Below the pieces are notes generated by a model. The model saw nothing but the letters and a program-made list of their open reading frames with translations, was not told the DNA's origin and searched no databases. Both the position numbers and the translations under genes were made by a program. A DNA stretch of 64,000 nucleotides from Akkermansiaceae bacterium (GTDB taxonomy: Bacteria > Verrucomicrobiota > Verrucomicrobiia > Verrucomicrobiales > Akkermansiaceae): NCBI GenBank assembly GCA_018402445.1, contig JAGYIT010000006.1, positions 355,839-419,838 on the forward strand, in the 5' to 3' direction. Positions 20,200 to 30,183 of the stretch are shown here, one piece after another (positions within the stretch are counted from its first letter, which is position 1; each line of letters opens with the position of its first letter).

Positions 20200-21493
20200 A
20201 ACAACGATTGCCTTCATCGGTGTTTTTGCGATGGCTGCATGCCAAAAGCAATCGCCTGAGCCTGCAGAGGATCAAGTGGTGCGCGTCGACGCCTCGACGC
20301 TTACCGGCAAGGTGATGTGTGGTTATCAGGGATGGTTCCGCACGCCTGATGATGGAGAGGGGCTGAACTGGAAACATTACCGGAATCAAACGAGCGGTGA
20401 ATTCAAGCCCGGCGAGGCAGGCATCGAGTTCTGGCCGGATATGTCGGAATTTGCCGAGCACGAGCGCTTCGACACCGCGTTCCGCCATGCCGATGGCAGT
20501 GTTGCACAAGTCTTCAGCTCGGCAGTTCGCGATACGGTCGTGCGCCATTTCGAATGGATGAGAGAATATGGCATCGATGGCGTGTTTGTGCAGCGCTTCG
20601 CCACCGAGGTGACCGCTCCCGGTGGCGGTCGGGCCGACGACAAGGAGTCCCGCTCCGTTAACCGCGTGCTGGAGCATTGCCGCGCCGGTGCTGAACAGCA
20701 TGGAAGGACCTATGCGGTGATGTATGACCTCACCAGCATGTCCGCCACACGCATCGCTGCCGTGAAAGATGACTGGCGTTTCCTTGTGAAGGAAATGGGT
20801 ATTCTCAAGAACGCCGCCTATCAGAAACATGCCGGCCGCCCCGTGGTCGCACTCTGGGGCGTGGGGTTCAACAAGCGCGATTATGGTCCGGACCAGATCG
20901 GACCTTTGTTGGATTTCCTCAAGAATGATCCCGAATGCGGTGGCATGACCGTCATGCTCGGCACGCCCACCCATTGGCGGGCTGGCGAGCGCGATGCGGG
21001 ACCGTTTTCGGATTGGGAAAAGATCTATCTTGCCGCTGATATCATATCACCATGGACGGTCGGACGCTTCGGTGGAATCGATGCCGCGCGGCGATACGCC
21101 GCTGAAATCGCCAAGCCCGACCACGAGTGGTGTGTGGCTCACAAGAAGGAACACATGCCGGTGGTTTTCCCCGGCTTTTCATGGTCGAATCTGAAGAAGG
21201 GCACCAAGGAAAATCCCGATGCTTTCATTGATCGGGAGGGTGGCCGATTCCTCTGGTCGCAATACGATTCGCTCGTCCGGACCGCCGGTGCAACGATGGT
21301 CTATCAGGCGATGTTTGATGAACTCGACGAAGGAACTCACATCTTCAAGTCCACCAAAAACCCGCCCGTGGGTGACAGTCGCTTCCTGACTTATGACGAC
21401 CTTCCCACGGACCACTATCTATGGCTGGTCGGCGAGGCGACACGACGGGTGAGGGGAGAGGCTCCATTCACAAGCGAACTACCCAAACGATGA
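20159..21493 (+). CDS. GH71/GH99-like glycoside hydrolase, lipoprotein
   Basis: About 444 residues from the ATG at 20159, chosen because AAGGA lies 8 bases upstream; 20171 is a close alternative. The leader ends in a lipobox-like FAMAACQ, so the protein is probably lipid-anchored. The segments [27 protein letters not shown] and the later [10 protein letters not shown] fit the GH71/99-like family (related to endo-alpha-mannosidases and alpha-1,3-glucanases). I cannot name catalytic residues with certainty. It overlaps the end of the symporter gene and is joined to the next sulfatase by ATGA, so it belongs to the same operon. With the GH38 enzyme nearby it suggests an alpha-mannan-like substrate; that is inference. 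Confidence 0.75.
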   Translation: MSHPMKRTTTKVFKTTIAFIGVFAMAACQKQSPEPAEDQVVRVDASTLTGKVMCGYQGWFRTPDDGEGLNWKHYRNQTSGEFKPGEAGIEFWPDMSEFAEHERFDTAFRHADGSVAQVFSSAVRDTVVRHFEWMREYGIDGVFVQRFATEVTAPGGGRADDKESRSVNRVLEHCRAGAEQHGRTYAVMYDLTSMSATRIAAVKDDWRFLVKEMGILKNAAYQKHAGRPVVALWGVGFNKRDYGPDQIGPLLDFLKNDPECGGMTVMLGTPTHWRAGERDAGPFSDWEKIYLAADIISPWTVGRFGGIDAARRYAAEIAKPDHEWCVAHKKEHMPVVFPGFSWSNLKKGTKENPDAFIDREGGRFLWSQYDSLVRTAGATMVYQAMFDELDEGTHIFKSTKNPPVGDSRFLTYDDLPTDHYLWLVGEATRRVRGEAPFTSELPKR

Positions 21494-22848
21494 AACCATT
21501 TCTCATTTTACTGTGTTTCGCCATACACGCGCTTGCTGCCGAGCGTCCCAACATCGTTCTCATTTTCCTTGATGACGCGGCCTACTCGGATTTCCACCCC
21601 TTCGGAAAACCGCCCTACGCCACCCCAAATGTGGAACGCCTCGCCGCCGAGGGAGTGCAATACACCCGCTTTCATGTGCCACAGGCCGTTTGTTCGGCGT
21701 CCCGCGCGGCTTTGCTGACCGGTCGCTATCCGCACCGCAACCGCGTCGTCAATGCCATCGCTCCGGGAAGACCAGGACTGAGCCCCAAGCACCCCATCAT
21801 CGCGGAAACGCTCAAACAGCACGGTTATGCCACCGCTCATTTCGGCAAATGGCATCTGGGCGATATCCACGCCACACGTCCCATGGCCCGCGGCTTTGAC
21901 CAATACGCAGGTCTCCTCGTTTCCAATGACATGTGGCGCCACAATCCCGCGTGGAGGAAACGGGTCGGTGACGACCCACTTCCATACTGGGAAAACGGCG
22001 CGATCAAGATTCCGGACATCAGCCCCGATGACCAAAAGCATCTCACCGCCTGGGCCACCGAAGGCGCCACACGATTCATCCGCTCACAGGCAGGGCAAAA
22101 ACCGTTTTTCCTCTATGTCGCCCACTCGATGCCGCACGTCCCGCTGTATTGTCGTGACGAATTCAAAGGCAAATCCGGCGCGGGTCTTTACGGCGATGTC
22201 ATCACGGAAATCGATTGGTCGGTGGGTGAAATCATGACTGCCCTTCGCGAGACCGGAGGGGAAAAAGATACCATCGTCCTTCTCACCTCGGACAACGGCC
22301 CTTGGGAGGAATTTGGCAATCACGCGGGCAAGACACCGTTTCGCGAACACAAGGGCACCAGCTTCGAGGGAGGCGTCCGCTCCGCGCTGACCGTTAGATT
22401 TCCGCGCGAACTCAAGCCTGGCGCGGTGAACGATCACGCCTTCGGTTCCATCGATCTCTATCCAACCCTCGCCGCGCTTGCCGGAGTCCCTTTGCAGGAG
22501 AAGGACACCGATGGCAAAAACGTCTGGCCGCTCATGCGTGGCGATGAAGGGGCGAGGAATCCGCATCGACATTACTTCATCTCGACCGGCTGGGATCTCG
22601 AAGCCGTGATCACATCAGATGGAAAATGGAAACTCCACCTACCTCACGGATACCGCGATGTCATCCGCCCCGGCCATGACGGCGGACGGGGTGAAACCAA
22701 AACCTCCATGATCGAGGAATCGCTATTTAATCTGATCGATGATCCATCCGAACAGGACAACCTCATCACAAAGCATCCCGACATCGCCACTGAACTCCGC
22801 GAGGCGGGCGCCGCTTACTTGAAACGATTTCCATCATCAAGCAAATGA
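21490..22848 (+). CDS. Sulfatase (S1 family)
   Basis: About 452 residues from the ATG at 21490, which overlaps the previous stop as ATGA and starts a clear signal peptide ([16 protein letters not shown]). Frames further upstream are inside the previous gene. Metal-binding [10 protein letters not shown], formylglycine site CSASR with Cys68, GKWHLGD, and [16 protein letters not shown] are all present, so it should be active if matured. It belongs to the S1 arylsulfatase-type group with SDNGP. The next gene again overlaps by ATGA. The overlaps suggest coupled translation within the operon. Confidence 0.92.
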   Translation: MKPFLILLCFAIHALAAERPNIVLIFLDDAAYSDFHPFGKPPYATPNVERLAAEGVQYTRFHVPQAVCSASRAALLTGRYPHRNRVVNAIAPGRPGLSPKHPIIAETLKQHGYATAHFGKWHLGDIHATRPMARGFDQYAGLLVSNDMWRHNPAWRKRVGDDPLPYWENGAIKIPDISPDDQKHLTAWATEGATRFIRSQAGQKPFFLYVAHSMPHVPLYCRDEFKGKSGAGLYGDVITEIDWSVGEIMTALRETGGEKDTIVLLTSDNGPWEEFGNHAGKTPFREHKGTSFEGGVRSALTVRFPRELKPGAVNDHAFGSIDLYPTLAALAGVPLQEKDTDGKNVWPLMRGDEGARNPHRHYFISTGWDLEAVITSDGKWKLHLPHGYRDVIRPGHDGGRGETKTSMIEESLFNLIDDPSEQDNLITKHPDIATELREAGAAYLKRFPSSSK

Positions 22849-24248
22849 AGCGGGAGAGATCAAAACTTCCATCCACCCGTGCATCAGCCCTGTTGCACTG
22901 TATACCGCTTTGCGTTGCGATGTTGGCGATCTGCGCGGTCGCCGCTCCGGTCCGGCCGAACTTTCTTATCATCCTAACAGACGACCACGGCTATGGCGAT
23001 GTTTCAACTTATGGCGCTTCGGATATGCGGACGCCGCACATCGACCGCATCGCCAACGAGGGCATGCTTTTCACCGCCATGCGGGCGAACTGCACCGTTT
23101 GCTCACCCACACGTGCGGCCCTGCTCACCGGTCGCTACGCCGACCGTGTCGGCGTGCCGGGGGTGATCCGCACCAACCCGCAGGATTCGTGGGGCTACTT
23201 TGATCCCAACGTGCCGACTCTCGCCAATCTGCTTCGAGGCGGAGGCTATCACACCGCGATCATTGGCAAATGGCATCTCGGTCTCGAATCACCGAACACA
23301 CCGAACGAACGTGGTTTCGACCATTTCCATGGTTTCCTCGGAGATATGATGGACAGTTATACAAAACACCTCCGTCACGGCAAAAACTACATGCGTCATA
23401 ACAAGGAGGTGATCACTCCTACGGGGCACGCCACTGACCTGTTTTCCGACTGGGCCGCGGAGCATCTGCGCGGACGTGCAAAAGTCACGGGCGAGCCGTT
23501 CTTTCTCTACCTCGCCTACAACGCGCCGCATTTTCCGATCGAGCCTCCCGCCGACTGGCTCGAAAAAGTTAGAAATCGTCATCCCGGCATGAAGGAGGAC
23601 CGCGCGAGCAATGTCGCCTTTGTCGAGCATCTCGACGCCGGCGTCGGGCGCGTGCTTGCCGCCCTTGATGGCTCGGGACTCGCGCAGAACACCGTGGTCG
23701 TCTTCACCGCCGACAACGGCGGCTCGCTGCCGCATGCGCAAAACAATGACCCTTGGCGCGGTGGCAAGCAGGAGCACTATGACGGCGGCTTGCGCGTTCC
23801 GTTCATGGTCCGCTGGCCTGCTGGGATCAAACCGGGCTCCCGCAGCGACTATGCGGGCTTGTTGTTCGACTTGTTTCCCACCTTTGCCGAACTCGCCGGC
23901 CAGCGCCCCCCTGCGGATCTCGATGCAAGGAGCTTGCGAACCATTTTCGAAGGCGGCGAAATCAATCAAGCGCGCGACCTCTACTTCGTCCGCCGCGAGG
24001 GTGGTTTCAAATATGGCGGCAACAGCTACGAGGCGCTCATTCGAGGCGATTGGAAAATCCTGCGCAATGATCCGTTCAGCCCATACGAATTATATCACCT
24101 CAAAAAAGATCCGCGGGAAACAACCAACCTCGCGACAGTCCATCGTGAAAAATTTGAGGAACTCGCCGCGGCCCTCCGCATTCAGATCCAGCGCAGCGGT
24201 GCCACTCCATGGCAGCCTGCCAACGACCGATCCTTTCTGGCGGATTGA
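22845..24248 (+). CDS. Sulfatase (S1 family)
   Basis: A 467-residue enzyme starting at the ATG that overlaps the previous stop. The hydrophobic leader is at residues 17-35 after a basic stretch. Metal ligands appear in LTDDHGYGD, the formylglycine site is CSPTR with Cys86, then GKWHLGLE and the ADNGGSLPHAQNNDPWRGGK segment, which is typical of S1 sulfatases acting on sugar sulfates. The C terminus has the usual LYHLKKDPRETTNL turn. It ends 13 bases before the next sulfatase. It differs enough from its neighbours to suggest a different sulfate position. Confidence 0.92.
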   Translation: MKRERSKLPSTRASALLHCIPLCVAMLAICAVAAPVRPNFLIILTDDHGYGDVSTYGASDMRTPHIDRIANEGMLFTAMRANCTVCSPTRAALLTGRYADRVGVPGVIRTNPQDSWGYFDPNVPTLANLLRGGGYHTAIIGKWHLGLESPNTPNERGFDHFHGFLGDMMDSYTKHLRHGKNYMRHNKEVITPTGHATDLFSDWAAEHLRGRAKVTGEPFFLYLAYNAPHFPIEPPADWLEKVRNRHPGMKEDRASNVAFVEHLDAGVGRVLAALDGSGLAQNTVVVFTADNGGSLPHAQNNDPWRGGKQEHYDGGLRVPFMVRWPAGIKPGSRSDYAGLLFDLFPTFAELAGQRPPADLDARSLRTIFEGGEINQARDLYFVRREGGFKYGGNSYEALIRGDWKILRNDPFSPYELYHLKKDPRETTNLATVHREKFEELAAALRIQIQRSGATPWQPANDRSFLAD

Positions 24249-24261
24249 TATCCGAACTCTC

Positions 24262-25704
24262 ATGTTCCATCAACTTGCCATATTAGTCGGACTGTCGATC
24301 ATCTCCGGTTTTTTAGGCCATGCCACCGCGTCACCAGAGCGCGCGCATCCGCATGTGGTTATGATCGTGGTGGATGATATGGGCTATGGCGACCCGGGTT
24401 GTTATAATCCCGATTCGAAAATCCCAACGCCTCATATCGACAGTCTTGCTGCGGAGGGCATGAGGTTCACTGATGCACACGCACCAGGTCCCCTCTGCCA
24501 TCCATCGCGCTACGGACTGATGACCGGCCGTTATCCCTTCCGGACGGATGTCTCGAAGTGGCCCAGCCAGCCGCTGATTGATGAAGGCCAGGTCACGATC
24601 GCCTCGCTGTTGCGTGGGGCGGGTTATGCCACGGCCATGGTTGGCAAATGGCATCTTGGTTTTGCGGAAAGCGGCTACGACAAGCCCCTGCCCGGCGGAC
24701 CTGTGGATCGTGGATTCGATCAGTTCTTCGGCATCCGAGCCTCGACCGACATTCCGCCCTATTTTTACATCTGCGGCGACCGCGCCGTGAGCTCGCCGAG
24801 CAAACACATCGCTGCCAACAGGAGCGATGGTTGGTCGCCCATTCAGGGTGGGTTTTGGCGCGCGGGCGGCATCGCTCCGGATTTGGAGCTGGATGAGGTC
24901 CTGCCGCGTTTCACCGACGAGGCCATTGAGGTGATCAAACGCCACCAACCGGCAAAACCCCTGATGCTTTATCTCGCCTATCCCGCTCCACACACTCCTT
25001 GGCTTCCTGCCCCCGGCTTTCGGGGCAAAAGCGGAGCCGGGATGTATGGTGATTTCGTGATGATGGTGGACCACGAGATCGGTCGTGTTTGTGCCGCATT
25101 GGAGGCAGCAGGCATGGCCCGCAACACGCTGCTTGTTTTCACCTCGGACAATGGTCCGGTTTGGTATCGTCGTGATGCCAAACGACTTGGCCATGACGCC
25201 GTCGGCGGTTTGCGCGGGATGAAAGGCGACGCATGGGAGGGCGGGCATCGCATGCCGTTCGTGGTTCGCTGGCCGGCACGCGTTGCAGCCGGCACGCGCA
25301 GCGATCAGACGGTGTGCTTTACGGATCTCATGGCGACCTTCGCGGATGTGGTAGGTATGAAATTGCCCGCGTCCGCAGGTCCTGACAGTTTCAGTCTGCT
25401 ACCCGTTCTCGAAGGCCGCCAAGCTGCGGACAAGCCCGTGCGTGGCCCGCTTGTCATGCAGTCCGGTAGCGGCGGTGCCATGGTCATCCGATCGGGCGAC
25501 TGGAAATTGATCGACCGTCCCGGTTCCGGCGGATTCTCCCAGTCCCAGAAACCCCAGCCCGGTGATCCGCCCGGCCAGCTCTACAATTTGCGGGATGATC
25601 CGGCAGAGCTGAACAATTTCTATCAGATTCAACCTGAACGCGTCGCTGAACTCAGTCGACTGATGAAACAGGTCGTCGATTCGCCTTTGAGTCGCCCTCA
25701 TTGA
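24262..25704 (+). CDS. Sulfatase (S1 family)
   Basis: A 480-residue protein from the ATG at 24262. Open frame further upstream lies inside the previous gene and is not part of it. The signal peptide is MFHQLAILVGLSIISGFLGH. Metal-binding VVDDMGYGDPGCYNP, formylglycine site CHPSR with Cys79, GKWHLGF and SDNGPVWYRRD are present, and the end has LYNLRDDPAELNN. The MKGDAWEGGHRMPF segment is typical of arylsulfatase A-like S1 enzymes. It follows the previous sulfatase by 13 bases and precedes the next by 27. Likely exported and specific for another sulfate ester of the same polymer. Confidence 0.92.
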   Translation: MFHQLAILVGLSIISGFLGHATASPERAHPHVVMIVVDDMGYGDPGCYNPDSKIPTPHIDSLAAEGMRFTDAHAPGPLCHPSRYGLMTGRYPFRTDVSKWPSQPLIDEGQVTIASLLRGAGYATAMVGKWHLGFAESGYDKPLPGGPVDRGFDQFFGIRASTDIPPYFYICGDRAVSSPSKHIAANRSDGWSPIQGGFWRAGGIAPDLELDEVLPRFTDEAIEVIKRHQPAKPLMLYLAYPAPHTPWLPAPGFRGKSGAGMYGDFVMMVDHEIGRVCAALEAAGMARNTLLVFTSDNGPVWYRRDAKRLGHDAVGGLRGMKGDAWEGGHRMPFVVRWPARVAAGTRSDQTVCFTDLMATFADVVGMKLPASAGPDSFSLLPVLEGRQAADKPVRGPLVMQSGSGGAMVIRSGDWKLIDRPGSGGFSQSQKPQPGDPPGQLYNLRDDPAELNNFYQIQPERVAELSRLMKQVVDSPLSRPH

Positions 25705-25731
25705 AGCCTCATTCCATCTTATTGAATTCCT

Positions 25732-27279
25732 ATGAAACACCTTCTGAAACTTCTTTGGATTCTTGCTCCGTCTGCGTTGTCAGCGGTGACCCCGATGCCT
25801 GAAAAGGTGCTACCATTGCCGATACCCGACGCGAAACCCCGCAACGTGGTTTTCATCCTCTCCGATGACCACCGCTACGATGCGATGAGCTTCCTCGGCC
25901 ACCAGTTCGCGAAGACGCCCGTGATGGATTCGCTGGCCAAAAACGGAGCTTATATCAAGAACGCGCTTGTCACCACCGCGCTCTGCTCACCGAGCCGCGC
26001 TTCCATTCTAACAGGTCTCTACACCTTCCGCCACCGTGTCATCGACAACAACCGTCCGATCCCGCCCGGCACGGTCTATTTTCCGCAGTATCTGCAGAAG
26101 GCGGGTTACGCGACCGGCTTCATCGGCAAGTGGCACATGGGCGGAGAAAGCGACCGACCGCAGCCGGGTTGGGATCACTGGGTGAGCTTCGCCGGACAAG
26201 GCGAATACCTGCCACCTACCCCCGATTACACACTGAACGTGGATGGCAAACGGGTGAAACAGAAAGGCTATATCACCACCGAGCTCACCGACTATGCCAT
26301 TGACTGGCTCAAGCAGCAGAAGCCTGCGGAGAAGCCGTTTTTTCTCTACCTCTCGCACAAGGCGGTGCATGCGAACTTCACTCCCGAAAACAAGTATGAG
26401 GACAGCCTCAAGGACCAGCCTTTCCAGCGTCCCGCCTCCGAGCAGGAAACCGCGCGCGATCTCCAGAAACCGCGCTGGCTGCGTGATCAACGCAATTCCT
26501 GGCACGGTGTGGATTTCCCCTATCACAGCGAGTTGGACATTGAGCGTTACTACAAGCGCTACTGTGAAACACTGCGTTCGGTGGACGACAGCATTGGTCG
26601 CGTGCTCCAGCAACTCAAGGACATGGGGATCCATGATGAGACACTTGTGATTTACATGGGGGACAACGGTTTCATGTTTGGGGAGCACGGGCTCATCGAC
26701 AAGCGCGTGGCCTATGAAACCTCCATGCGCGTGCCGATGCTCGCGCAGTGCCCGGCACTCATCAAACAAGGCACAGTGCTGGATCAAATGATCGCCAACC
26801 TCGACGTCGGCCCCACGGTGATGGAGGTGATGGGTTTGCAAACCCCGCCGCACATGGATGGCAAGAGTTTCCTGCCGCTGCTCAAGGGCGAGAACATTCC
26901 GTGGCGTGATCGTTTCCTCTATGTTTATTATTGGGAAAAGAACTTCCCGCAAACTCCCACCACCTTCGCCCTGCGCACCCCGAAGGCGAAATACATCACT
27001 TACTACGGCCTTTGGGACTCGGATGAGTATTATGATCTCGCCACCGATCCGGAAGAGTCGCGCAACCTCATCAACGACCCATCACGCCTTGCCGAGGTCA
27101 GCCGCATGGAAGAAGAACTCTACCGCATGATGGAGGATCTCGGCGGCATGGAAATCCCGCTCAACCCGCCGAAAGGTGGATTCAACGACAAGCGCCTCCG
27201 CAGTCGCGGCGGCGACAAGGCCGTCGATTTTCCATCCTCCAAAGTCGTGGGCGAGCCGCTCAATCAAAACGCCAACTGA
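25732..27279 (+). CDS. Sulfatase (S1 family)
   Basis: A 515-residue enzyme with signal peptide MKHLLKLLWILAPSALSA. The metal site is LSDDHRYDAMSF, the formylglycine site CSPSR with Cys85, then GKWHMGGE and GDNGFMFGEHGLIDKR. The GDNG-F-x-x-GEHG element separates it from the other sulfatases here and resembles the group that includes iduronate- and heparan-type sulfatases. A long extension follows the YDLATDPEESRNL turn. It belongs to the same strand run and precedes an esterase by about 45 bases. Confidence 0.92.
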   Translation: MKHLLKLLWILAPSALSAVTPMPEKVLPLPIPDAKPRNVVFILSDDHRYDAMSFLGHQFAKTPVMDSLAKNGAYIKNALVTTALCSPSRASILTGLYTFRHRVIDNNRPIPPGTVYFPQYLQKAGYATGFIGKWHMGGESDRPQPGWDHWVSFAGQGEYLPPTPDYTLNVDGKRVKQKGYITTELTDYAIDWLKQQKPAEKPFFLYLSHKAVHANFTPENKYEDSLKDQPFQRPASEQETARDLQKPRWLRDQRNSWHGVDFPYHSELDIERYYKRYCETLRSVDDSIGRVLQQLKDMGIHDETLVIYMGDNGFMFGEHGLIDKRVAYETSMRVPMLAQCPALIKQGTVLDQMIANLDVGPTVMEVMGLQTPPHMDGKSFLPLLKGENIPWRDRFLYVYYWEKNFPQTPTTFALRTPKAKYITYYGLWDSDEYYDLATDPEESRNLINDPSRLAEVSRMEEELYRMMEDLGGMEIPLNPPKGGFNDKRLRSRGGDKAVDFPSSKVVGEPLNQNAN

Positions 27280-27324
27280 CCTTTTTCCCATCGGCAGGAA
27301 TCGTCCCTTCAAGCATTGTCACCC

Positions 27325-28284
27325 ATGAAAAAATCCGCAGTCATGACCCTTCTTGTCTTGGTCAGTCTTTCCCTGATTGCCGCCGGCCAGACAAAGCAAG
27401 CGCACGAGGCCACTCAGGCCGTGCCCCCCAAGATTCACCAACTGATGGCAAAACTGCCTGCTGGTAGCAGTCGCAATCTCAATGTCGCGTATGTCCGTGG
27501 AGCCCAGCCTAGCACGAAACCGGGTTCCATGCAGAACCTCGACTTGTATGTGCCCGCCGGCAAAGGGCCTTTCCCTTTGGTTTTTTGGATTCATGGCGGC
27601 GGCTGGCATAGCGGTGACAAGCTGGAGTCCGGCATTCACCTCGCCCTGAAATTTCTCCCCAAGGGCTTTGCGTTGGCGTCCATCAATTATCGCCTGACCG
27701 CTGACTCGCCATTTCCCGCGCAGATCGAAGACTGCAATGCCGCGTTGGCATATCTTCGTCATCGCGCTTACAGCTACCGCATCGATCCCGATCGCGTCGG
27801 CACGCTCGGGCACTCCGCCGGCGCGCACCTTGCAGCCCTCATGGCATGCACCGGAAATGAAAAACGCTTTTCAACCGATCCGAAGGCATCGCTTCGCGTC
27901 CAAGCCAGTGTCTGTTGGGCCATCCCCGCCGATCTTGATCGGGATCGCGGGAAATGGCCTGCCACTTCCATGATGCACAATCCTGCCAGCGCGCCACTTT
28001 GGGGGGTTTTCCCAAACAAGCGCTATGACGGGGAGTTCGCGCGCATGGCAAGCCCTGCTTCCTATGTGCATGCCGATGTCCCTCCGGTGCTCATGGTTCA
28101 TGGTCAGCAGGATGAACTCGTGCCGCCCGGGCAGGCACTGGCTTTTGCCGAATCGTTGAAAAAAGCCGGAGTTCCCGTGACGCTGCGGCTTGTTTCCAAC
28201 CGCGGCCACGACGTCATGAACGAGGAATCCATCAATGAGGCGATCGGTTTTTTCACACGCATCTTGAAATCGGACAAAAGGTGA
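27325..28284 (+). CDS. Secreted alpha/beta-hydrolase (esterase)
   Basis: 319 residues from the ATG at 27325 (a TTG at 27316 is in frame but less likely). Signal peptide MKKSAVMTLLVLVSLSLIAA. It has the oxyanion-hole motif HGGGW (residues 90-94), nucleophile motif GHSAG with Ser164, and probable acid Asp263 (GQQDELVPPGQ) and His295 (NRGHD). This layout matches the BD-FAE/HSL-like esterases that often remove acetyl or other acyl groups from glycans. In this operon it probably deacylates the sulfated substrate so that the hydrolases can reach it. The exact acyl group is unknown. Confidence 0.85.
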   Translation: MKKSAVMTLLVLVSLSLIAAGQTKQAHEATQAVPPKIHQLMAKLPAGSSRNLNVAYVRGAQPSTKPGSMQNLDLYVPAGKGPFPLVFWIHGGGWHSGDKLESGIHLALKFLPKGFALASINYRLTADSPFPAQIEDCNAALAYLRHRAYSYRIDPDRVGTLGHSAGAHLAALMACTGNEKRFSTDPKASLRVQASVCWAIPADLDRDRGKWPATSMMHNPASAPLWGVFPNKRYDGEFARMASPASYVHADVPPVLMVHGQQDELVPPGQALAFAESLKKAGVPVTLRLVSNRGHDVMNEESINEAIGFFTRILKSDKR

Positions 28285-28338
28285 AAGTGAATCAACGCCT
28301 TCCGCGCGCACTTCTAATCTAACATTGGCAAAAATTTC

Positions 28339-29196
28339 ATGATCGCAGGCATTGAATTCGGCGGCACCAAGACGGTTGCCGCCATGGGGCATCGGAACGG
28401 GGGACTCATCGAGGAGTTCCGCTACCCAACGACCCATCCGCAGGGAACCCTGGCGGTGGCCATCGAATGGATCCGCCAACGCGGCATTCCGGAGGCGCTG
28501 GGAGTGGCCGCGTTCGGGCCGATCATACTGGCCGACCATGGCGATGACTACGGGGGCATGCTGGCCACGCCCAAGCCGGGTTGGGAGGGCTTCTCGCTCT
28601 CCGCCAGCCTGCGTGCCGCCTTTCCCGGTTCCCGCCTGGTCATCGAGACGGACGTCAATGCGGCGGCACTCGCCGAGAGCCATTCAGGCGCGGCCCGCGG
28701 GCTGGCGGATGTCGCTTACATCACCATCGGCACCGGCATTGGCGCCGGTATTCTCTCCGGCGGCCGCTTGGTCCACGGGGCGCTCCACCCGGAGGTCGGC
28801 CACTTCAAGGTCCCGGTTTTCCCGGGCGATGATTTTGCAGGAGTCTGTTCTTTCCACGGGAATTGCCTTGAGGGACTTGCCAGTGGTCCGGCGATTGCTG
28901 CCCGTTGGGGCGTGGAGGCGTCCGCGCTGCCACCCGGGCACAAGGCATGGGAGGTGCAGGCCTGGTATCTCGCGCATGGAGTGCTTGCACTCGCCGCCAT
29001 CGTGGCCCCTTCGCGAGTCGTGATCGGAGGCGGCGTTTCCCAAGCGGATGGGCTTCACCAACGGGTTGAGACAATCTTCCGAAAATTGTCCGGAGGCTAT
29101 TTCCCCCATGCGGAGGGCACTGATTACATCATGCCACCGGCTCTTGGCCAGCAGGCAGGCATCTGCGGGGCACTTCTCGTCGTTGCTGCCAATTGA
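28339..29196 (+). CDS. ROK-family sugar kinase (fructokinase/mannokinase type)
   Basis: A 285-residue cytoplasmic kinase. The phosphate-binding start GIEFGGTKTVAAM, a TDVNAAALAE segment carrying the probable catalytic Asp, ITIGTGIGAG for ATP binding and the zinc-type motif CSFHGNCLEG all match the fructokinase branch of the ROK family (family reaction: ATP-dependent phosphorylation of fructose or mannose). It is the last gene of the sugar cluster. With GH38 and GH99-like enzymes nearby, mannose is a likely substrate after import. About 50 bases separate it from the esterase, so it is probably in the same transcript. Confidence 0.88.
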   Translation: MIAGIEFGGTKTVAAMGHRNGGLIEEFRYPTTHPQGTLAVAIEWIRQRGIPEALGVAAFGPIILADHGDDYGGMLATPKPGWEGFSLSASLRAAFPGSRLVIETDVNAAALAESHSGAARGLADVAYITIGTGIGAGILSGGRLVHGALHPEVGHFKVPVFPGDDFAGVCSFHGNCLEGLASGPAIAARWGVEASALPPGHKAWEVQAWYLAHGVLALAAIVAPSRVVIGGGVSQADGLHQRVETIFRKLSGGYFPHAEGTDYIMPPALGQQAGICGALLVVAAN

Positions 29197-30183
29197 CGTT
29201 CCGAAATCGCAGGTGATCTGACCCGGAAACAGATGATGGCTCCCTCATCCCGCGACAAGTCCGACAATTCCCGGGCACGATATCCCCTCGAAATCGAATC
29301 TTGAAATCGACACGCAGGCCGTCAGATTCTGAACAAATGCCACTGAAAGTCAGTCAGAACGTGAGATCCGCCAGCGGCCATGCGATTGCCGGGAGGAGGT
29401 CAGGGTTCAAACCCTTAATCCGCGACAGAAAACGGTCCGATTTCCAACGGATTTCCAACTTTTTGACCGTCAACGGTGCGTCAACACGCGAAACACCAGA
29501 AAACTACTAACCCAGAATACCCCATGAATACGCACAAAGGCGCAAAATCAGTCCCAGAAGACCAGAGAGCGGATGGGCTGGGGAGCCCTTACATGGTGGG
29601 TTATCTTCTGATTTCATAGGATTCTTTGGGTCACTGGATTTTCCGGGTTGTCCAGAATGACAGGCATCGACACGTCTCTTTGTCAGAAATCCGTCGGAAA
29701 AACCGCCATTCTGTCCCGGATGGGCGGATGAATTTGAACTCCGACCAGGTAGCGCCGCTCTCCCGGGAATCCGGTGTTTGGTTTTGCATGGTCGGCTCCT
29801 CTTTCATCCGTCACACCTCTGCCAGATCGGTGCCTACGATCAAGGGCAGATTGTTCGGAGGCTGCCAAAAGCCATCGAAATTCATTCAACCACACCCTCC
29901 TTCCTGGACGAGCCAGAGGATTCTCCGTTGCAAAAACACGCCCTGAGGTCTCATTGATAGGATTCATCTTTTCCAGCAGACTATATTCAATCCAATTCCG
30001 AAGGTCTGGGGAAATTGAACCATGGACGTTAATGCTGAGCCGATTTGTGGATGCCAAGCAGCATCCGGTCGGTCGATGCCCATCGTAAACACCAGTGATT
30101 TAGTAGCCAGCGGGATGATCGTGAAACCCGCAATTCTCCGCGCTTGAAATCCAAGGGAATTTGATGTAGGCGACTACATCACC
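29197..30183. other. Gene-free boundary region between glycan cluster and minus-strand island
   Basis: Nearly 1 kb without a convincing gene. Short frames on both strands have no recognisable family. A direct repeat of GATTTCCAAC (GATTTCCAACGGATTTCCAAC) occurs near 29438-29458. A tRNA T-arm-like stretch (GGGTTCAAACCC) lies near 29403-29415, but no full tRNA can be folded around it. No integrase or transposase is present. The stretch marks the change from plus-strand catabolic genes to the minus-strand array. Confidence 0.5.
30162..30181. promoter_or_regulatory. Perfect inverted repeat ending at a start codon
   Basis: TGATGTAG and CTACATCA are perfect 8-base arms around GCGA, and the second arm ends two bases before the ATG at 30184. 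As DNA it could be an operator for a dimeric regulator. As RNA it would form a hairpin covering the ribosome-binding region of the CpXC gene. There is no clear Shine-Dalgarno sequence between it and the ATG. Confidence 0.45.

Noticed and set aside
26008..26952. Long antisense frame opposite a sulfatase; similar ones at 24331-25248, 23289-23969 and 8872-9648 (plus strand opposite GH38)
   Set aside because: All lie fully inside well-supported genes and have no recognisable domains.
29390..29420. A tRNA gene
   Set aside because: Only a T-arm-like loop is present; no acceptor stem, D arm or anticodon arm can be paired upstream.
29626..30057. Overlapping short frames on both strands as genes
   Set aside because: No start context, no family and low-complexity arginine-rich composition.
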